This document shows positions 16,589 to 25,667 of a stretch of DNA of 64,000 nucleotides, in pieces; position 1 is the first letter of the stretch, and each line of letters starts with the position of its first letter. Location: positions 154,422 through 218,421 of the forward strand of contig CAUSEC010000003.1 of NCBI GenBank assembly GCA_963530515.1, given 5' to 3'. The stretch comes from CBFFRJ01 sp963530515. Lineage in GTDB: Bacteria > Pseudomonadota > Gammaproteobacteria > Enterobacterales > Enterobacteriaceae. The notes beneath the pieces were generated by a model. That model did no database searches, was not told the origin of the DNA, and was given only the letters and a program-made list of their open reading frames with translations. A program made the position numbers and the translations under genes.

Positions 16589-17962
16589 GTGCAGAAGTAC
16601 TTCACAGAAGCGCGCCAGTTATTAGCGCTGGCTATCCCGGTGATGATTGCGCAAATCGCCCAAACCGCGATGGGGTTCGTCGATACCGTAATGGCCGGTG
16701 GTTACAGCGCCACCGATATGGCAGCCGTCGCTATCGGAACCTCTATCTGGCTTCCCGCCATTCTTTTTGGTCATGGCCTCTTGCTGGCACTGACGCCTAC
16801 CATTGCGCAACTGAATGGTTCCGGGCGTCGCGATCGCATCGCATACCAGGTGCGCCAGGGGTTCTGGCTGGCTGGTGTGGTATCCGTCCTGATCATGATC
16901 GTACTGTGGAATGCCGGGCATATTATTCGCGCCATGCATAACATTGATCCGCAACTGGCAGATAAAGCCGTTGGCTACCTGCGCGCGCTGCTGTGGGGTG
17001 CGCCCGGCTATCTCTTTTTCCAGGTCGCACGTAACCAGTGCGAGGGGCTGGCGAAAACCAAACCCAGTATGGTGATTGGTTTTCTTGGCCTGCTGGTCAA
17101 CATTCCCGTCAACTACGTCTTTATCTACGGCCATTTCGGTATGCCGGAGCTGGGCGGTGTCGGTTGTGGTGTTGCCACGGCCGCTGTGTACTGGGTGATG
17201 CTTGCCTGCATGCTTTCCTATGTGAAACGCGCCCGCTCAATGCGCGATATTCGTAATGACAGTCGCTATGGTAAACCCGACGTTGTGGTGCTGACGCGGC
17301 TCGTCCAGTTAGGTTTACCGATTGCCCTGGCACTGTTTTTTGAAGTGACGCTGTTTGCGGTCGTGGCCCTGCTGGTTTCGCCACTGGGTATTGTGGATGT
17401 GGCCGGGCATCAGATTGCGCTGAACTTCAGTTCATTGATGTTCGTGTTGCCGCTGTCCCTTGCCGCCTCGGTCACTATTCGCGTCGGCTTTCGTCTCGGT
17501 CAGGGATCAACGCTGGATGCGCAAGTTGCCGCACGAACCGGGCTGGGTGTCGGGGTTTGCCTTGCGGTTATCACCGCGATTTTTACCGTGTCGCTACGCG
17601 AACATATTGCGCTGCTTTACAACGATAACCCTGAGGTGGTCATTCTGGCCTCGCAGCTGATGATGCTCGCGGCTATTTATCAGATTTCGGATTCGATTCA
17701 GGTTATCGGCAGCGGCATTCTGCGTGGGTATAAAGATACGCGCTCGATCTTCTTTATTACCTTCACCGCCTATTGGGTGCTGGGGCTGCCCTCAGGCTAC
17801 GTCCTGGCGCTGACTGACCTGGTGGTTGACCGTATGGGACCGGCAGGATTCTGGATGGGCTTTATTATCGGTCTGACCTCAGCGGCTATTCTGATGATGC
17901 TCAGAATGCGCTTTCTGCAACGCCAGCCGTCGGCAACCATTTTGCAGCGCGCCGCACGCTAA
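16589..17962 (+). CDS. mdtK: MATE-family multidrug efflux pump MdtK
   Basis: Sodium-coupled exporter of quinolones and other cations. 457 residues from the GTG reading VQKYFTEARQL, equal to E. coli; TAGGTG lies 6 bases upstream, so the GTG three codons earlier is not preferred. Twelve membrane spans in two six-helix halves; the conserved FVDTVMAGGYSATDMAAVAIG and GCGVATAAVYW segments and the second-half DVAGHQIALNFSSL with the functional Asp identify the NorM/MdtK branch. Confidence 0.96.
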   Translation: MQKYFTEARQLLALAIPVMIAQIAQTAMGFVDTVMAGGYSATDMAAVAIGTSIWLPAILFGHGLLLALTPTIAQLNGSGRRDRIAYQVRQGFWLAGVVSVLIMIVLWNAGHIIRAMHNIDPQLADKAVGYLRALLWGAPGYLFFQVARNQCEGLAKTKPSMVIGFLGLLVNIPVNYVFIYGHFGMPELGGVGCGVATAAVYWVMLACMLSYVKRARSMRDIRNDSRYGKPDVVVLTRLVQLGLPIALALFFEVTLFAVVALLVSPLGIVDVAGHQIALNFSSLMFVLPLSLAASVTIRVGFRLGQGSTLDAQVAARTGLGVGVCLAVITAIFTVSLREHIALLYNDNPEVVILASQLMMLAAIYQISDSIQVIGSGILRGYKDTRSIFFITFTAYWVLGLPSGYVLALTDLVVDRMGPAGFWMGFIIGLTSAAILMMLRMRFLQRQPSATILQRAAR

Positions 17963-17969
17963 ACCTTAG

Positions 17970-17999
17970 TAGCCGCCTGATGGCGGCTATGTTTGTTTC
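17970..17999 (+). terminator. Terminator after mdtK
   Basis: TAGCCGCC/GGCGGCTA stem with TGAT loop and a T-rich tail; the next gene (clcA) converges. Confidence 0.85.
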
Positions 18000-18005
18000 T
18001 CTGTT

Positions 18006-19397
18006 TCACTTCAAAGCAGACTGCTCACGCTGGGTGGCCAGTGTACGGGCAAGAATCGAGGAATAGAGCGGTTTCCCACCGGCAAATTGCGCCAGCAGCG
18101 TCGCCCCGAGACAGGTAATAATCATCGGCAATATCAGCTGATAGTTGTCGGACATTTCCAGCACCAGCACGACACCCGTGAGCGGTGCGCGCACTGAGGC
18201 GGCAAATAACGCCCCCATTCCGGCAATGGCGAAAGTCGCAGGATCCAGCCCATAGTGTGGAAACAGCGCGCTCATCGCCACACCAAACGCGGTGCCGAGC
18301 ACTGTCCCTAACGCCAGTAACGGCGCAAAAATCCCACCCGGTGCGCCTGAGCAGAAGCATAACAAGGTGGTAAACAGCCTGACCAGGAACATGACCAGCA
18401 GCGCAGTGAGTGGAATATCACCCTTTGCAACCTCAGGGATCAGCTCAAACCCGCCACCCGCCCCCGGTGCGTAAAACAGCGCCAGCATGCCGCATACGCC
18501 CCCCAACAGAGCCCCCGTCGCGACAGCACGCCAGGTACGGCCAGCATAAAGACGCTTGAAGGCATCCTGGAATATAAAGACAAAGCGGTTAAACAGTACG
18601 CCGACCAGTCCAAAAACCATGCCCAGAATCAAATAAAGCCAGAGCGTGTTCACCGGTGCGCCCGGCAGTTGCCCAATGGCAATCACTGCGGTTTCACCGT
18701 TGAACAGGCGAAAAACAATACTCGCCATGATCACGCCAATAAATACGGCTTTGATGGATATCAGGCTGTAGCGAAACTGGGGACGCATTTCTTCGATAAT
18801 GAATAAAATGCCAGCCAGAGGCGCATTGAACGCCGCCGCCAGACCCGCAGCGGCACCGGTCGCCAGCAGGGAGTGACGGGCATCGCCCTGTTTGACCCCC
18901 AGCATATCTGTCACCATCCGGCCAATATTGCCGCCGATCTGCACCGTCGGCCCTTCCCGGCCAAGCACCATACCGGCCCCCAGCGTGCCGATGCCGCCAA
19001 AGAACTTCACTGGCAGCACCCGCCACCAGCGCACGGGCCTTAAATCCTCAAGCGCGCCTTCTATTTCCGGTATCCCCGAACCCGACGCTTCCGGGGCGTA
19101 TCGGCGAACCAGAAAATACCCCACCGCTGCCAGCATGCCCGAGAGGATAAATGCGGCAAGATACAGCCCCCATCCCGGCACCGCAGAAAGCGAGAGAGTG
19201 TTGACACGCAGATGCTGTACCGCTGACACCGCGCGCGCAAACGCCACGCCGACCACCCCCACCAGGGTACCCACGACACCTGCACAAAACAGGACGGCTA
19301 AAGGTGTTTTGTCTCTGTAGAGTAAGGCACGCAACATTTTCTTTCTGCCACGTTCTGAATCGGGCATCTGTACATCTGAGGAGGGGCGGTCAGTCAT
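18006..19397 (-). CDS. clcA: ClcA-type H+/Cl- exchange transporter
   Basis: 463-residue CLC antiporter (E. coli ClcA 473) used in extreme acid resistance. All key residues are present: selectivity motif GSGIPE, GREGPTVQ with the external gating Glu, FIIEEMRPQF with the internal proton Glu, GAPGGIFAP, and the chloride-coordinating Tyr in GGKPLYSSIL. It resembles ClcA far more than ClcB. E. coli clcA lies elsewhere on the chromosome, so this copy next to the tRNA-Val pair is displaced or additional. The start is uncertain: no strong ribosome site, and an ATG 11 codons in is possible. Confidence 0.9.
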   Translation of the reverse strand: MTDRPSSDVQMPDSERGRKKMLRALLYRDKTPLAVLFCAGVVGTLVGVVGVAFARAVSAVQHLRVNTLSLSAVPGWGLYLAAFILSGMLAAVGYFLVRRYAPEASGSGIPEIEGALEDLRPVRWWRVLPVKFFGGIGTLGAGMVLGREGPTVQIGGNIGRMVTDMLGVKQGDARHSLLATGAAAGLAAAFNAPLAGILFIIEEMRPQFRYSLISIKAVFIGVIMASIVFRLFNGETAVIAIGQLPGAPVNTLWLYLILGMVFGLVGVLFNRFVFIFQDAFKRLYAGRTWRAVATGALLGGVCGMLALFYAPGAGGGFELIPEVAKGDIPLTALLVMFLVRLFTTLLCFCSGAPGGIFAPLLALGTVLGTAFGVAMSALFPHYGLDPATFAIAGMGALFAASVRAPLTGVVLVLEMSDNYQLILPMIITCLGATLLAQFAGGKPLYSSILARTLATQREQSALK

Positions 19398-19653
19398 TGG
19401 ATTTTAGCTGGGTAGTCTTCAGGAGGGTGATAGTGTATCCACCTTCGGGGGTAGAAACAAAAATCAGATGTTCGTTAATATTTCCTGGTTGCCGTAAACT
19501 CGCGGCGAAAAGAGAAAACCTTTTCAGCCCCCCGTTTTTAGCGACAAAATCCATTTTGGCTAAAAATTCTTCTTAAACATCAGTAAACTATGTCGTTTAT
19601 GTATAAAAGTTCTGCAATCGCGTGTCTTCTGCAAGAAAATTGCCATTTTCTGC
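19398..19653. other. Intergenic region clcA/tRNA-Val
   Basis: About 250 AT-rich bases upstream of divergent clcA and the tRNA promoter. Nothing beyond likely clcA promoter DNA was recognised. Confidence 0.4.
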
Positions 19654-19682
19654 TTGCCACATCTGCGGCCTGCCGCTAATAT
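19654..19682 (+). promoter_or_regulatory. tRNA-Val operon promoter
   Basis: TTGCCA, exactly 17 bases, TAATAT, followed by a GC-rich discriminator (CGTCCCCG), typical of stringently controlled stable-RNA promoters; 27 bases before the first tRNA. Confidence 0.8.
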
Positions 19683-19708
19683 TCGTCCCCGTTGTCAGGC
19701 ACAACAAT

Positions 19709-19785
19709 GCGTTCATAGCTCAGTTGGTTAGAGCACCACCTTGACATGGTGGGGGTCGTTGGTTCGAGTCCAATTGAACGCACCA
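19709..19785 (+). tRNA. valV: tRNA-Val (GAC)
   Basis: 77 nt, GCGTTCATAG start, D-loop CTCAGTTGGTTAGAG, anticodon loop TTGACAT giving GAC, T-loop GGTTCGAGTCC, encoded CCA end. Acceptor stem GCGTTCA/TGAACGC. First of two tandem copies, as E. coli valV-valW. Confidence 0.98.
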
Positions 19786-19789
19786 TTCT

Positions 19790-19866
19790 GCGTCCGTAGC
19801 TCAGTTGGTTAGAGCACCACCTTGACATGGTGGGGGTCGGTGGTTCGAGTCCACTCGGACGCACCA
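19790..19866 (+). tRNA. valW: tRNA-Val (GAC)
   Basis: Second copy, four bases after the first, differing in the acceptor stem (GCGTCCG/CGGACGC) and T-stem. Anticodon GAC, encoded CCA. Cotranscribed with valV. Confidence 0.98.
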
Positions 19867-19904
19867 TTTCATGCAGTTTCTGTTCTGTCTTCTTCAATCC
19901 AGAT

Positions 19905-19935
19905 ACAAAAAAGCCCCGGTTCTCACCGAAGCCTT
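19905..19935. terminator. Terminator between tRNA-Val and the alcohol dehydrogenase
   Basis: GGCTTCGGT/ACCGGGGCT stem with G-U pairs followed on the minus strand by TTTTTT; it also carries T-rich DNA on the plus side. Confidence 0.65.
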
Positions 19936-19949
19936 TTCATCATCGTGAT

Positions 19950-21005
19950 TTACGCTGTTAACGTCTGCATATCAATCACAAACCGATACTTCACGTCACT
20001 TTTCAGTAAACGTTCAAACGCGTCATTGATCTCGTCCATACGGATGATTTCTGAATCGGCGGTGATGTTGTGTTTGCCGCAGAAATCGAGCATTTCCTGA
20101 GTTTCAGCGATGCCCCCAATGCATGATCCCGAAATCGAACGTCGTCCTAACACCATAGACAATGTGCTGGCCGCCGGCTCGATATCCCCCAGCAGCCCAA
20201 CGAAGACCAGGGTGCCGTCCAGGGTCAGCGTTGGCATATACGGGTTGATGTCATGTGCGTAAGGGACAGTATCGATAATGAGCTCAAACTGCCCTTTCAC
20301 TGCTTCCATTTGTGCGGGGTCGGTCGATAACACCACATGCTGTGCACCCAACTGGCGTGCATCCGCCTCTTTGCCCGGTGAACGAGTAAACAATGTGACA
20401 TCCGCACCCAGCGCGTGCGCCAGTTTCAGCGCCATATGCCCCAGGCCACCCAGCCCAATCACGGCCACTTTACTTCCGGCTTTCACCCCCCAGTGACGCA
20501 GGGGTGACCATGTCGTGATCCCCGCGCAAAGCAACGGTGCAACGGCTTTGGTGTCGAGGTTTTCAGGAATGCGTAAAACAAAATCTTCGCTGCAGGTAAT
20601 GGAGCGCGAGTAGCCGCCGTAGGTCGGCAGATGGTCATGCCTGTCTACCCCGTTATAGGTCTGCACGTTGCCCTCTTCGCAGTACTGCTCCAGCCCCTGT
20701 TTGCAGGGCGCGCACTCACGACAGGAATCCACCATACAGCCAATCCCCACCAGATCGCCGGTTTTAAACTTGCTGACCTGCGGCCCGACGCTGATGACCC
20801 GGCCGATAATTTCATGACCTGGCACAATAGGATATTGACTGAATCCCCAGTCGTTTCTTGCCTGATGAAGATCTGAGTGGCACACGCCGCAGTAAAGAAT
20901 ATCAATGACGACATCATCAGCACGCGGATCCCGACGTTCAAAATAGAAGGGCGCCAGTGGGGCTTTGGTCGATTGAGCAGCATAACCCAGGACTTTAATT
21001 GTCAT
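19950..21005 (-). CDS. Zinc-dependent NADP(H) alcohol dehydrogenase, YahK/CAD-like
   Basis: 351 residues from MTIKVLGYAAQ; GAGGAA lies 9 bases upstream. Catalytic zinc ligands in CGVCHSDLHQ, GHEIIGRV and APLLCAGITTWSPL; structural-zinc cysteines in CMVDSCRECAPCKQGLEQYC; Rossmann motif GLGGLGHMALKLAHA. It is closest in pattern to E. coli YahK and cinnamyl-alcohol-dehydrogenase-type aldehyde reductases. It replaces E. coli ydhR-ydhZ next to the tRNA genes. Substrate not assigned. Confidence 0.88.
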   Translation of the reverse strand: MTIKVLGYAAQSTKAPLAPFYFERRDPRADDVVIDILYCGVCHSDLHQARNDWGFSQYPIVPGHEIIGRVISVGPQVSKFKTGDLVGIGCMVDSCRECAPCKQGLEQYCEEGNVQTYNGVDRHDHLPTYGGYSRSITCSEDFVLRIPENLDTKAVAPLLCAGITTWSPLRHWGVKAGSKVAVIGLGGLGHMALKLAHALGADVTLFTRSPGKEADARQLGAQHVVLSTDPAQMEAVKGQFELIIDTVPYAHDINPYMPTLTLDGTLVFVGLLGDIEPAASTLSMVLGRRSISGSCIGGIAETQEMLDFCGKHNITADSEIIRMDEINDAFERLLKSDVKYRFVIDMQTLTA

Positions 21006-21227
21006 TTTTCTCACTTCCTCTTCTGTCACATTGGATAACGGAAACTGCCGTTAAGTGTGGTGCAAGTCAGTATCGGTTGCCGCATCAGAAAACGCTTTGC
21101 ACTTTCTGTCATTCTCAGGCGGGTATGGTTTTCTTCTGTTGCTTGAAAGAGTGAACAAAAACATTCAATATCGAGCACAACCGAGCAATCACTTTTCCCG
21201 TAATGTGACATTTATAAGGACAGTAAG

Positions 21228-22019
21228 ATGACCCATACGATCCCGGATATTGCCTTTCTGCATGAACTGACGGATGCGGCTGACAAACAAACGCTCCCGC
21301 GTTTTCGTTCGCAAATGAACCTGCACGTGGGCAGCAAGCCAAAGGAAGGTTACCGCTTTGATCCGGTCACCGATGCCGACCGGGAAGCGGAACGTGCCAT
21401 GCGAGCCATCATCAACGAACGCTACCCTGACCACTCTATTATGGGGGAAGAATTTGGCATCACCGGCTCCGGTCCCTTGCAGTGGGTGCTTGATCCGGTC
21501 GACGGCACGCGCCCTTTCCTGTGTGGTTTACCGGTGTGGGGCACGCTGATTGGCTTAACGGTTGAGGGACAGGGGCAACTTGGTATGATGGGGCAACCTT
21601 TTACCGGCGAGCGTTTTTGGGGTGATGGTAAACAGGCGTGGCGCAACGGCCCCCAGGGACTTGCGCAAATGCAGACTCGCAAAGACATTCCGCTCGCACA
21701 GGCGATTCTTCATACCACATCGCCAGAACCAATTAGCGGCAATACGGACGTCAACTTTACTGCACTCGACGATCAAACCCTGATGACCCGCTACGGTGGG
21801 GAATGCTACGCCATGGCGATGCTGGCAGCCGGGCAAATTGATTTGTGCCTGGAATATGCTCTGCAACCTTATGATATTGTCGCATTTATTCCCATTATTG
21901 AGCAGGCGGGCGGTGTCGTGACCACATTGAGTGGCGATCGCGCGGAATCCGGCGGAAAAATTCTTGCTTCCGGTTGCCCGCGGTTACACGAGGAAGCACT
22001 GCGTATTCTGAACAGCTAA
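21228..22019 (+). CDS. Inositol-monophosphatase-family phosphatase, HisN-like
   Basis: 263 residues with the Li/Mg-dependent phosphatase motifs: DPVTDADREAE, GEEFG (metal Glu), WVLDPVDGTRPF (DPxDGT) and the late YDIVAFIPIIEQAGG motif in place of the usual WDxAA. This pattern is that of HisN-type histidinol-phosphatases. Since Enterobacteriaceae already carry the bifunctional HisB, the true substrate may be another sugar or polyol phosphate. Preceded by TAAGGACAG. A long hairpin follows at 22044. Confidence 0.82.
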   Translation: MTHTIPDIAFLHELTDAADKQTLPRFRSQMNLHVGSKPKEGYRFDPVTDADREAERAMRAIINERYPDHSIMGEEFGITGSGPLQWVLDPVDGTRPFLCGLPVWGTLIGLTVEGQGQLGMMGQPFTGERFWGDGKQAWRNGPQGLAQMQTRKDIPLAQAILHTTSPEPISGNTDVNFTALDDQTLMTRYGGECYAMAMLAAGQIDLCLEYALQPYDIVAFIPIIEQAGGVVTTLSGDRAESGGKILASGCPRLHEEALRILNS

Positions 22020-22273
22020 ATCGTTTAAGCTATTCGACTTTTTCCGCCGTTTTCACTGCATTTGTTTCATTGTTGTTGGCAGTAAGAAACGGCGGCGTTA
22101 CAAGAACTTCCGTTACCTGAACCGCCCTTTTTGAAGGTAGCCGATTTAGTTTGCCGTCAATCCCCTAAATTCAAATTTGTGCGAACTTAACACGTTGATA
22201 ACACTTCGTTGTGAAACTGCACAGATGACTTTTGAAACAGCGTTTTCATTTTCCTTTTGCTTCTTTTTCGTCG
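22020..22273. other. Intergenic region with long hairpin, upstream of pykF promoter
   Basis: Contains an inverted repeat CCGCCGTTT (22044-22052) / AAACGGCGG (22087-22095) enclosing a second pair ACTGC/GCAGT, giving a long two-part stem without T-run. Otherwise AT-rich promoter DNA. Confidence 0.5.
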
Positions 22274-22279
22274 TATAAT
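22274..22279 (+). promoter_or_regulatory. pykF -10 element
   Basis: Perfect TATAAT; the -35 region 17 bases upstream (TTCCTT, 22251) is weak. Implies a leader of about 230 nt before pykF. Confidence 0.65.
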
Positions 22280-22296
22280 GACCGCCTATTCACTCT

Positions 22297-22310
22297 TGAA
22301 TGGTTTCAGC
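22297..22310. promoter_or_regulatory. Cra (FruR) operator of pykF
   Basis: TGAATGGTTTCAGC; its complement GCTGAAACCATTCA fits the Cra consensus RSTGAAWCSNTHHW at every position. It lies just downstream of the -10 element, the repressing position known for pykF. Confidence 0.85.
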
Positions 22311-22521
22311 TCATTGAACTGTAAAATTCTTACATCACATCGCTATCTTCCCGGTTGGGCTGAAACTCGGTCACACGTTATTACTCTGCACGCTTTTTTG
22401 ATGTCACCTATTCTTATGCTGTGGCATCGCAATTTTCGCACTACAGGCTTTACTCCGGCGCTATGCGCTCACCGGAGCGTGATTTCCATATCCCTCTCTC
22501 AACTTAAAGACTAAAACTGTC

Positions 22522-23934
22522 ATGAAAAAGACCAAAATTGTTTGCACCATCGGTCCGAAAACCGAATCCGAAGAGATGTTGACCAAAATGCTGGACGCAG
22601 GCATGAACGTTATGCGTCTGAACTTCTCTCACGGTGACTATGCTGAACACGGCCAGCGCATCCAGAACTTGCGCAACGTGATGAGCAAAACCGGTAAAAA
22701 AGCGGCGATTCTGCTGGACACCAAAGGTCCGGAAATCCGCACCATCAAACTGGAAGGCGGTAATGACGTCGCGCTGAAAGCGGGTCAGACTTTCACCTTC
22801 ACCACCGACAAAACCGTTGTGGGTAACAATGAAACTGTTGCTGTCACCTATGCTGGCTTTACCGAAGACCTGCAGGTGGGTAACACCGTTCTGGTCGACG
22901 ATGGTCTGATCGGCATGGAAGTCACGGCTATCGAAGGCAACAAGGTTGTTTGTAAGGTACTGAACAACGGCGATCTCGGCGAGAACAAAGGCGTTAACCT
23001 GCCAGGCGTTTCCATCGCACTGCCAGCACTGGCTGAAAAAGATAAGCAAGACCTGATCTTTGGTTGCGAGCAAGGCGTGGACTTCGTTGCGGCATCCTTC
23101 ATCCGTAAGCGTTCTGACGTTGAAGAAATTCGTCAGCACCTGAAAGCGCACGGCGGCGAAAACATCCAGATCATCTCCAAAATCGAAAACCAGGAAGGCC
23201 TGAACAACTTCGACGAAATCCTCGAAGCATCCGATGGCATCATGGTTGCTCGTGGTGACCTGGGTGTTGAGATTCCGGTTGAAGAAGTTATTTTCGCGCA
23301 GAAAATGATGATCGAGAAATGTATCCGCGCGCGTAAAGTGGTTATCACCGCAACGCAGATGCTTGACTCCATGATCAAAAACCCACGTCCGACCCGCGCA
23401 GAAGCTGGTGACGTGGCGAACGCCATCCTCGACGGTACCGATGCCGTGATGCTGTCTGGTGAATCCGCAAAAGGTAAATACCCGCTGGAAGCAGTGACCA
23501 TCATGGCCACCATCTGCGAACGTACTGACCGCGTGATGACCAGTCGTCTGGACTTCAACAACGACAGCCGCAAACTGCGTATCACTGAAGCCGTATGCCG
23601 TGGCGCTGTTGAAACTGCTGAGAAGCTGGATGCACCGCTGATCGTTGTTGCGACCCAGGGCGGTAAATCTGCTCGCGCAGTGCGTAAATACTTCCCGGAT
23701 GCGACCATCCTCGCGCTGACCACCAACGAAACCACCGCGCGTCAGCTTGTACTGAGCAAAGGCGTTGTGGCGCAGCTGGTTGAAGAAATCGCCTCTACTG
23801 ATGATTTCTACCGTCAGGGTAAAGAGCTGGCCGTACAGAGCGGTCTGGCACAGAAAGGTGACGTGGTTGTGATGGTTTCTGGCGCACTGGTTTCCAGCGG
23901 CACCACTAACACGGCTTCCGTGCACGTGCTGTAA
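22522..23934 (+). CDS. pykF: Pyruvate kinase I (fructose-1,6-bisphosphate activated)
   Basis: Converts phosphoenolpyruvate and ADP to pyruvate and ATP. 470 residues as in E. coli. N-terminal MKKTKIVCTIGPKTES, active-site MRLNFSHGDY, the signature IISKIENQEGLNNFDEI with catalytic Lys, MVARGDLGVEIP, TRAEAGDVANAILDGTDAVMLSGESAKG, and the C-terminal allosteric domain. Codon use is strongly biased toward highly expressed codons. Controlled by Cra at 22297. Confidence 0.98.
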   Translation: MKKTKIVCTIGPKTESEEMLTKMLDAGMNVMRLNFSHGDYAEHGQRIQNLRNVMSKTGKKAAILLDTKGPEIRTIKLEGGNDVALKAGQTFTFTTDKTVVGNNETVAVTYAGFTEDLQVGNTVLVDDGLIGMEVTAIEGNKVVCKVLNNGDLGENKGVNLPGVSIALPALAEKDKQDLIFGCEQGVDFVAASFIRKRSDVEEIRQHLKAHGGENIQIISKIENQEGLNNFDEILEASDGIMVARGDLGVEIPVEEVIFAQKMMIEKCIRARKVVITATQMLDSMIKNPRPTRAEAGDVANAILDGTDAVMLSGESAKGKYPLEAVTIMATICERTDRVMTSRLDFNNDSRKLRITEAVCRGAVETAEKLDAPLIVVATQGGKSARAVRKYFPDATILALTTNETTARQLVLSKGVVAQLVEEIASTDDFYRQGKELAVQSGLAQKGDVVVMVSGALVSSGTTNTASVHVL

Positions 23935-23964
23935 TAATAACCGGACAATTTTCCGTGATAAAAA

Positions 23965-23987
23965 AAGCGCCTCAGGGCGCTTTTTTT
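23965..23987 (+). terminator. pykF terminator
   Basis: AGCGCC/GGCGCT stem, TCAG loop, TTTTTTT tail. Confidence 0.93.
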
Positions 23988-24170
23988 ATTTATCTGAAAT
24001 CAGTTCGAACAAAAAAAAGCAAATCGGAATTCACTATTTAAACTGCCTATTATCTAAGATGAATCCGATGGAAGCTTGCTGTTTTATCACACTTTTTTTA
24101 ACGTTTTATTCAAAGTCGCTGTTTCTTTGAGCGAACGATCAAATTTAAGTGGATTCCCATCAAAAAAATA

Positions 24171-24199
24171 TTCTCAACATAAAAAACTTTGTGTAATAC
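24171..24199 (+). promoter_or_regulatory. lpp promoter
   Basis: TTCTCA, 17 bases, TAATAC in an AT-rich upstream tract; almost the same as the very strong E. coli lpp promoter, with the leader CGCTACATGGAGATTAAC retained. Confidence 0.85.
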
Positions 24200-24244
24200 T
24201 TGTAACGCTACATGGAGATTAACTCAATCTAGAGGGTATTAATA

Positions 24245-24481
24245 ATGAATCGTACTAAACTGGTACTGGGCGCGGTAATCCTGGGTTCTACTCTGCTGGC
24301 TGGTTGCTCCAGCAACGCTAAAATCGATCAGCTGTCTTCTGACGTTCAGACTCTGAACGCTAAAGTTGACCAGCTGAGCAACGACGTGAACGCAATCCGT
24401 TCCGACGTTCAGGCTGCTAAAGACGACGCAGCACGCGCTAACCAGCGTTTGGACAACCAGGCTACTAAATACCGTAAGTAA
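24245..24481 (+). CDS. lpp: Major outer membrane (Braun) lipoprotein
   Basis: 78 residues: signal peptide and lipobox LLAGC (lipidated Cys 21), then a heptad-repeat trimeric coiled coil (SSNAKIDQLSSDVQTLNAKV onward) and C-terminal YRK, whose Lys is linked to peptidoglycan by L,D-transpeptidases. Only one copy is present. Strong AGAGGGT ribosome site; highly biased codons. Confidence 0.99.
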   Translation: MNRTKLVLGAVILGSTLLAGCSSNAKIDQLSSDVQTLNAKVDQLSNDVNAIRSDVQAAKDDAARANQRLDNQATKYRK

Positions 24482-24495
24482 TAGTACCTGTGTTG

Positions 24496-24528
24496 AAATG
24501 GCGCACATAGTGCGCCATTTTTTTTGCC
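24496..24528 (+). terminator. lpp terminator
   Basis: AAATGGCGCA/TGCGCCATTT stem followed by eight T; conserved lpp terminator. Confidence 0.95.
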
Positions 24529-24550
24529 TGCAATTTACCTCTACCCTGAT

Positions 24551-25570
24551 TTACTGCGTGACCGTTGCGCCCTCATCATCTTCCTGCGTCACCGGCTTTG
24601 CTTCTCTGCTGTTCTGTACCGACAACACACTCTGCACAACGGCCTGACCATTTTTATTGGCGGGAATAGCAACCGGATATCCCGCACGACGATCCAGCGC
24701 CTTATCAATGAGCGCCCTGTCGCCTCCGCCCTGCTCTATTGCCCCTGCGAGGGTGGCGGAGAAAGATATAGGCAGCGTCTGCGGATTTTCCTCCAGCGTC
24801 TGAGAAAGCGGACGATGAACCTCAATGTAATGTCGGCCATCAGGCTCAACCGAATACTTCACCGGCTCATTGACGATAGCCACCCGCGTTCCTGTTGTGA
24901 CCTGCGAGAACAGTGTCTCGATATCTGCTGCGTTCATTCGCATACACCCGGAGCTTGCCCGCAAACCGACACTGTCAGGCGCGTTGGTGCCGTGGATGAG
25001 GTATTCGCCATGTCCGATACCTAAACGCAGTGCAAAGCGTCCCAGAGGGTTATTTGGCCCAGCGGGCACCACCGGCGGCAGCGTGATGCCATTGGCTAAC
25101 GAGCGCGCACGGATACCAGCGGTGGGTGTCCAGGTCGGATTCGGGATTTTTTGGCTGACACGCGTCACGCTGACCGGCGTCTCAAGCCCCAGTTGCCCAA
25201 TACCCAGCGGGAAGACCTGCACAATGTTCTTACCTGGCGGGAAGTAATAAAGCCGCAGCTCGGCAAGATTCACCACGATCCCCTCGCGTGGCGTATCCGG
25301 CAGCAGCATTTGCGAAGGAATCGTCACCACGGTGCCCGGCCCAGGTACGGGCGCAATGGTGTTATTCGCCGCCAGAATAAGCATTGCGCCGGTATCGAAT
25401 CGGCGCGCGATAGCCTGGAGGTTTTTATCCCCTGCTTGTACGGTATACGTTTGATTTTGCCCGATAAGGCGACTGCCTGCCGGAGGGAGCGGATAATCCA
25501 CCGCCCAGGCGCTCTGGATGGCGCTGTACGCGCCGATAAGACTTATTATGATGAGAGACGCGCGTTTCAT
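24551..25570 (-). CDS. ldtE: L,D-transpeptidase LdtE (YnhG)
   Basis: Makes 3-3 mDAP-mDAP crosslinks in peptidoglycan. 339 residues (E. coli 334): signal peptide 1-23, LysM-like segment YTVQAGDKNLQAIARRF (about 47-90), YkuD catalytic domain with HGTNAPDSVG and the nucleophile Cys in SSGCMRMNAADIE, and a C-terminal low-complexity tail rich in acidic residues. Convergent with lpp, another cell-wall gene, as in E. coli. Confidence 0.95.
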   Translation of the reverse strand: MKRASLIIISLIGAYSAIQSAWAVDYPLPPAGSRLIGQNQTYTVQAGDKNLQAIARRFDTGAMLILAANNTIAPVPGPGTVVTIPSQMLLPDTPREGIVVNLAELRLYYFPPGKNIVQVFPLGIGQLGLETPVSVTRVSQKIPNPTWTPTAGIRARSLANGITLPPVVPAGPNNPLGRFALRLGIGHGEYLIHGTNAPDSVGLRASSGCMRMNAADIETLFSQVTTGTRVAIVNEPVKYSVEPDGRHYIEVHRPLSQTLEENPQTLPISFSATLAGAIEQGGGDRALIDKALDRRAGYPVAIPANKNGQAVVQSVLSVQNSREAKPVTQEDDEGATVTQ

Positions 25571-25667
25571 GCTAAAGCTCCTGTATTCACGGCAGAGGCC
25601 GAAAGCTGAAAAACCAGCGAGGCAGTAAAAACACCTCGCGTAACAGGATGAAAGCTGTCTTTTGAGT

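Noticed and set aside
22504..23925. 473-residue open frame antisense to pykF
   Set aside because: A mirror of the strongly biased pykF codons; no ribosome site, and the composition (His/Phe/Gln rich) is that of a shadow frame.
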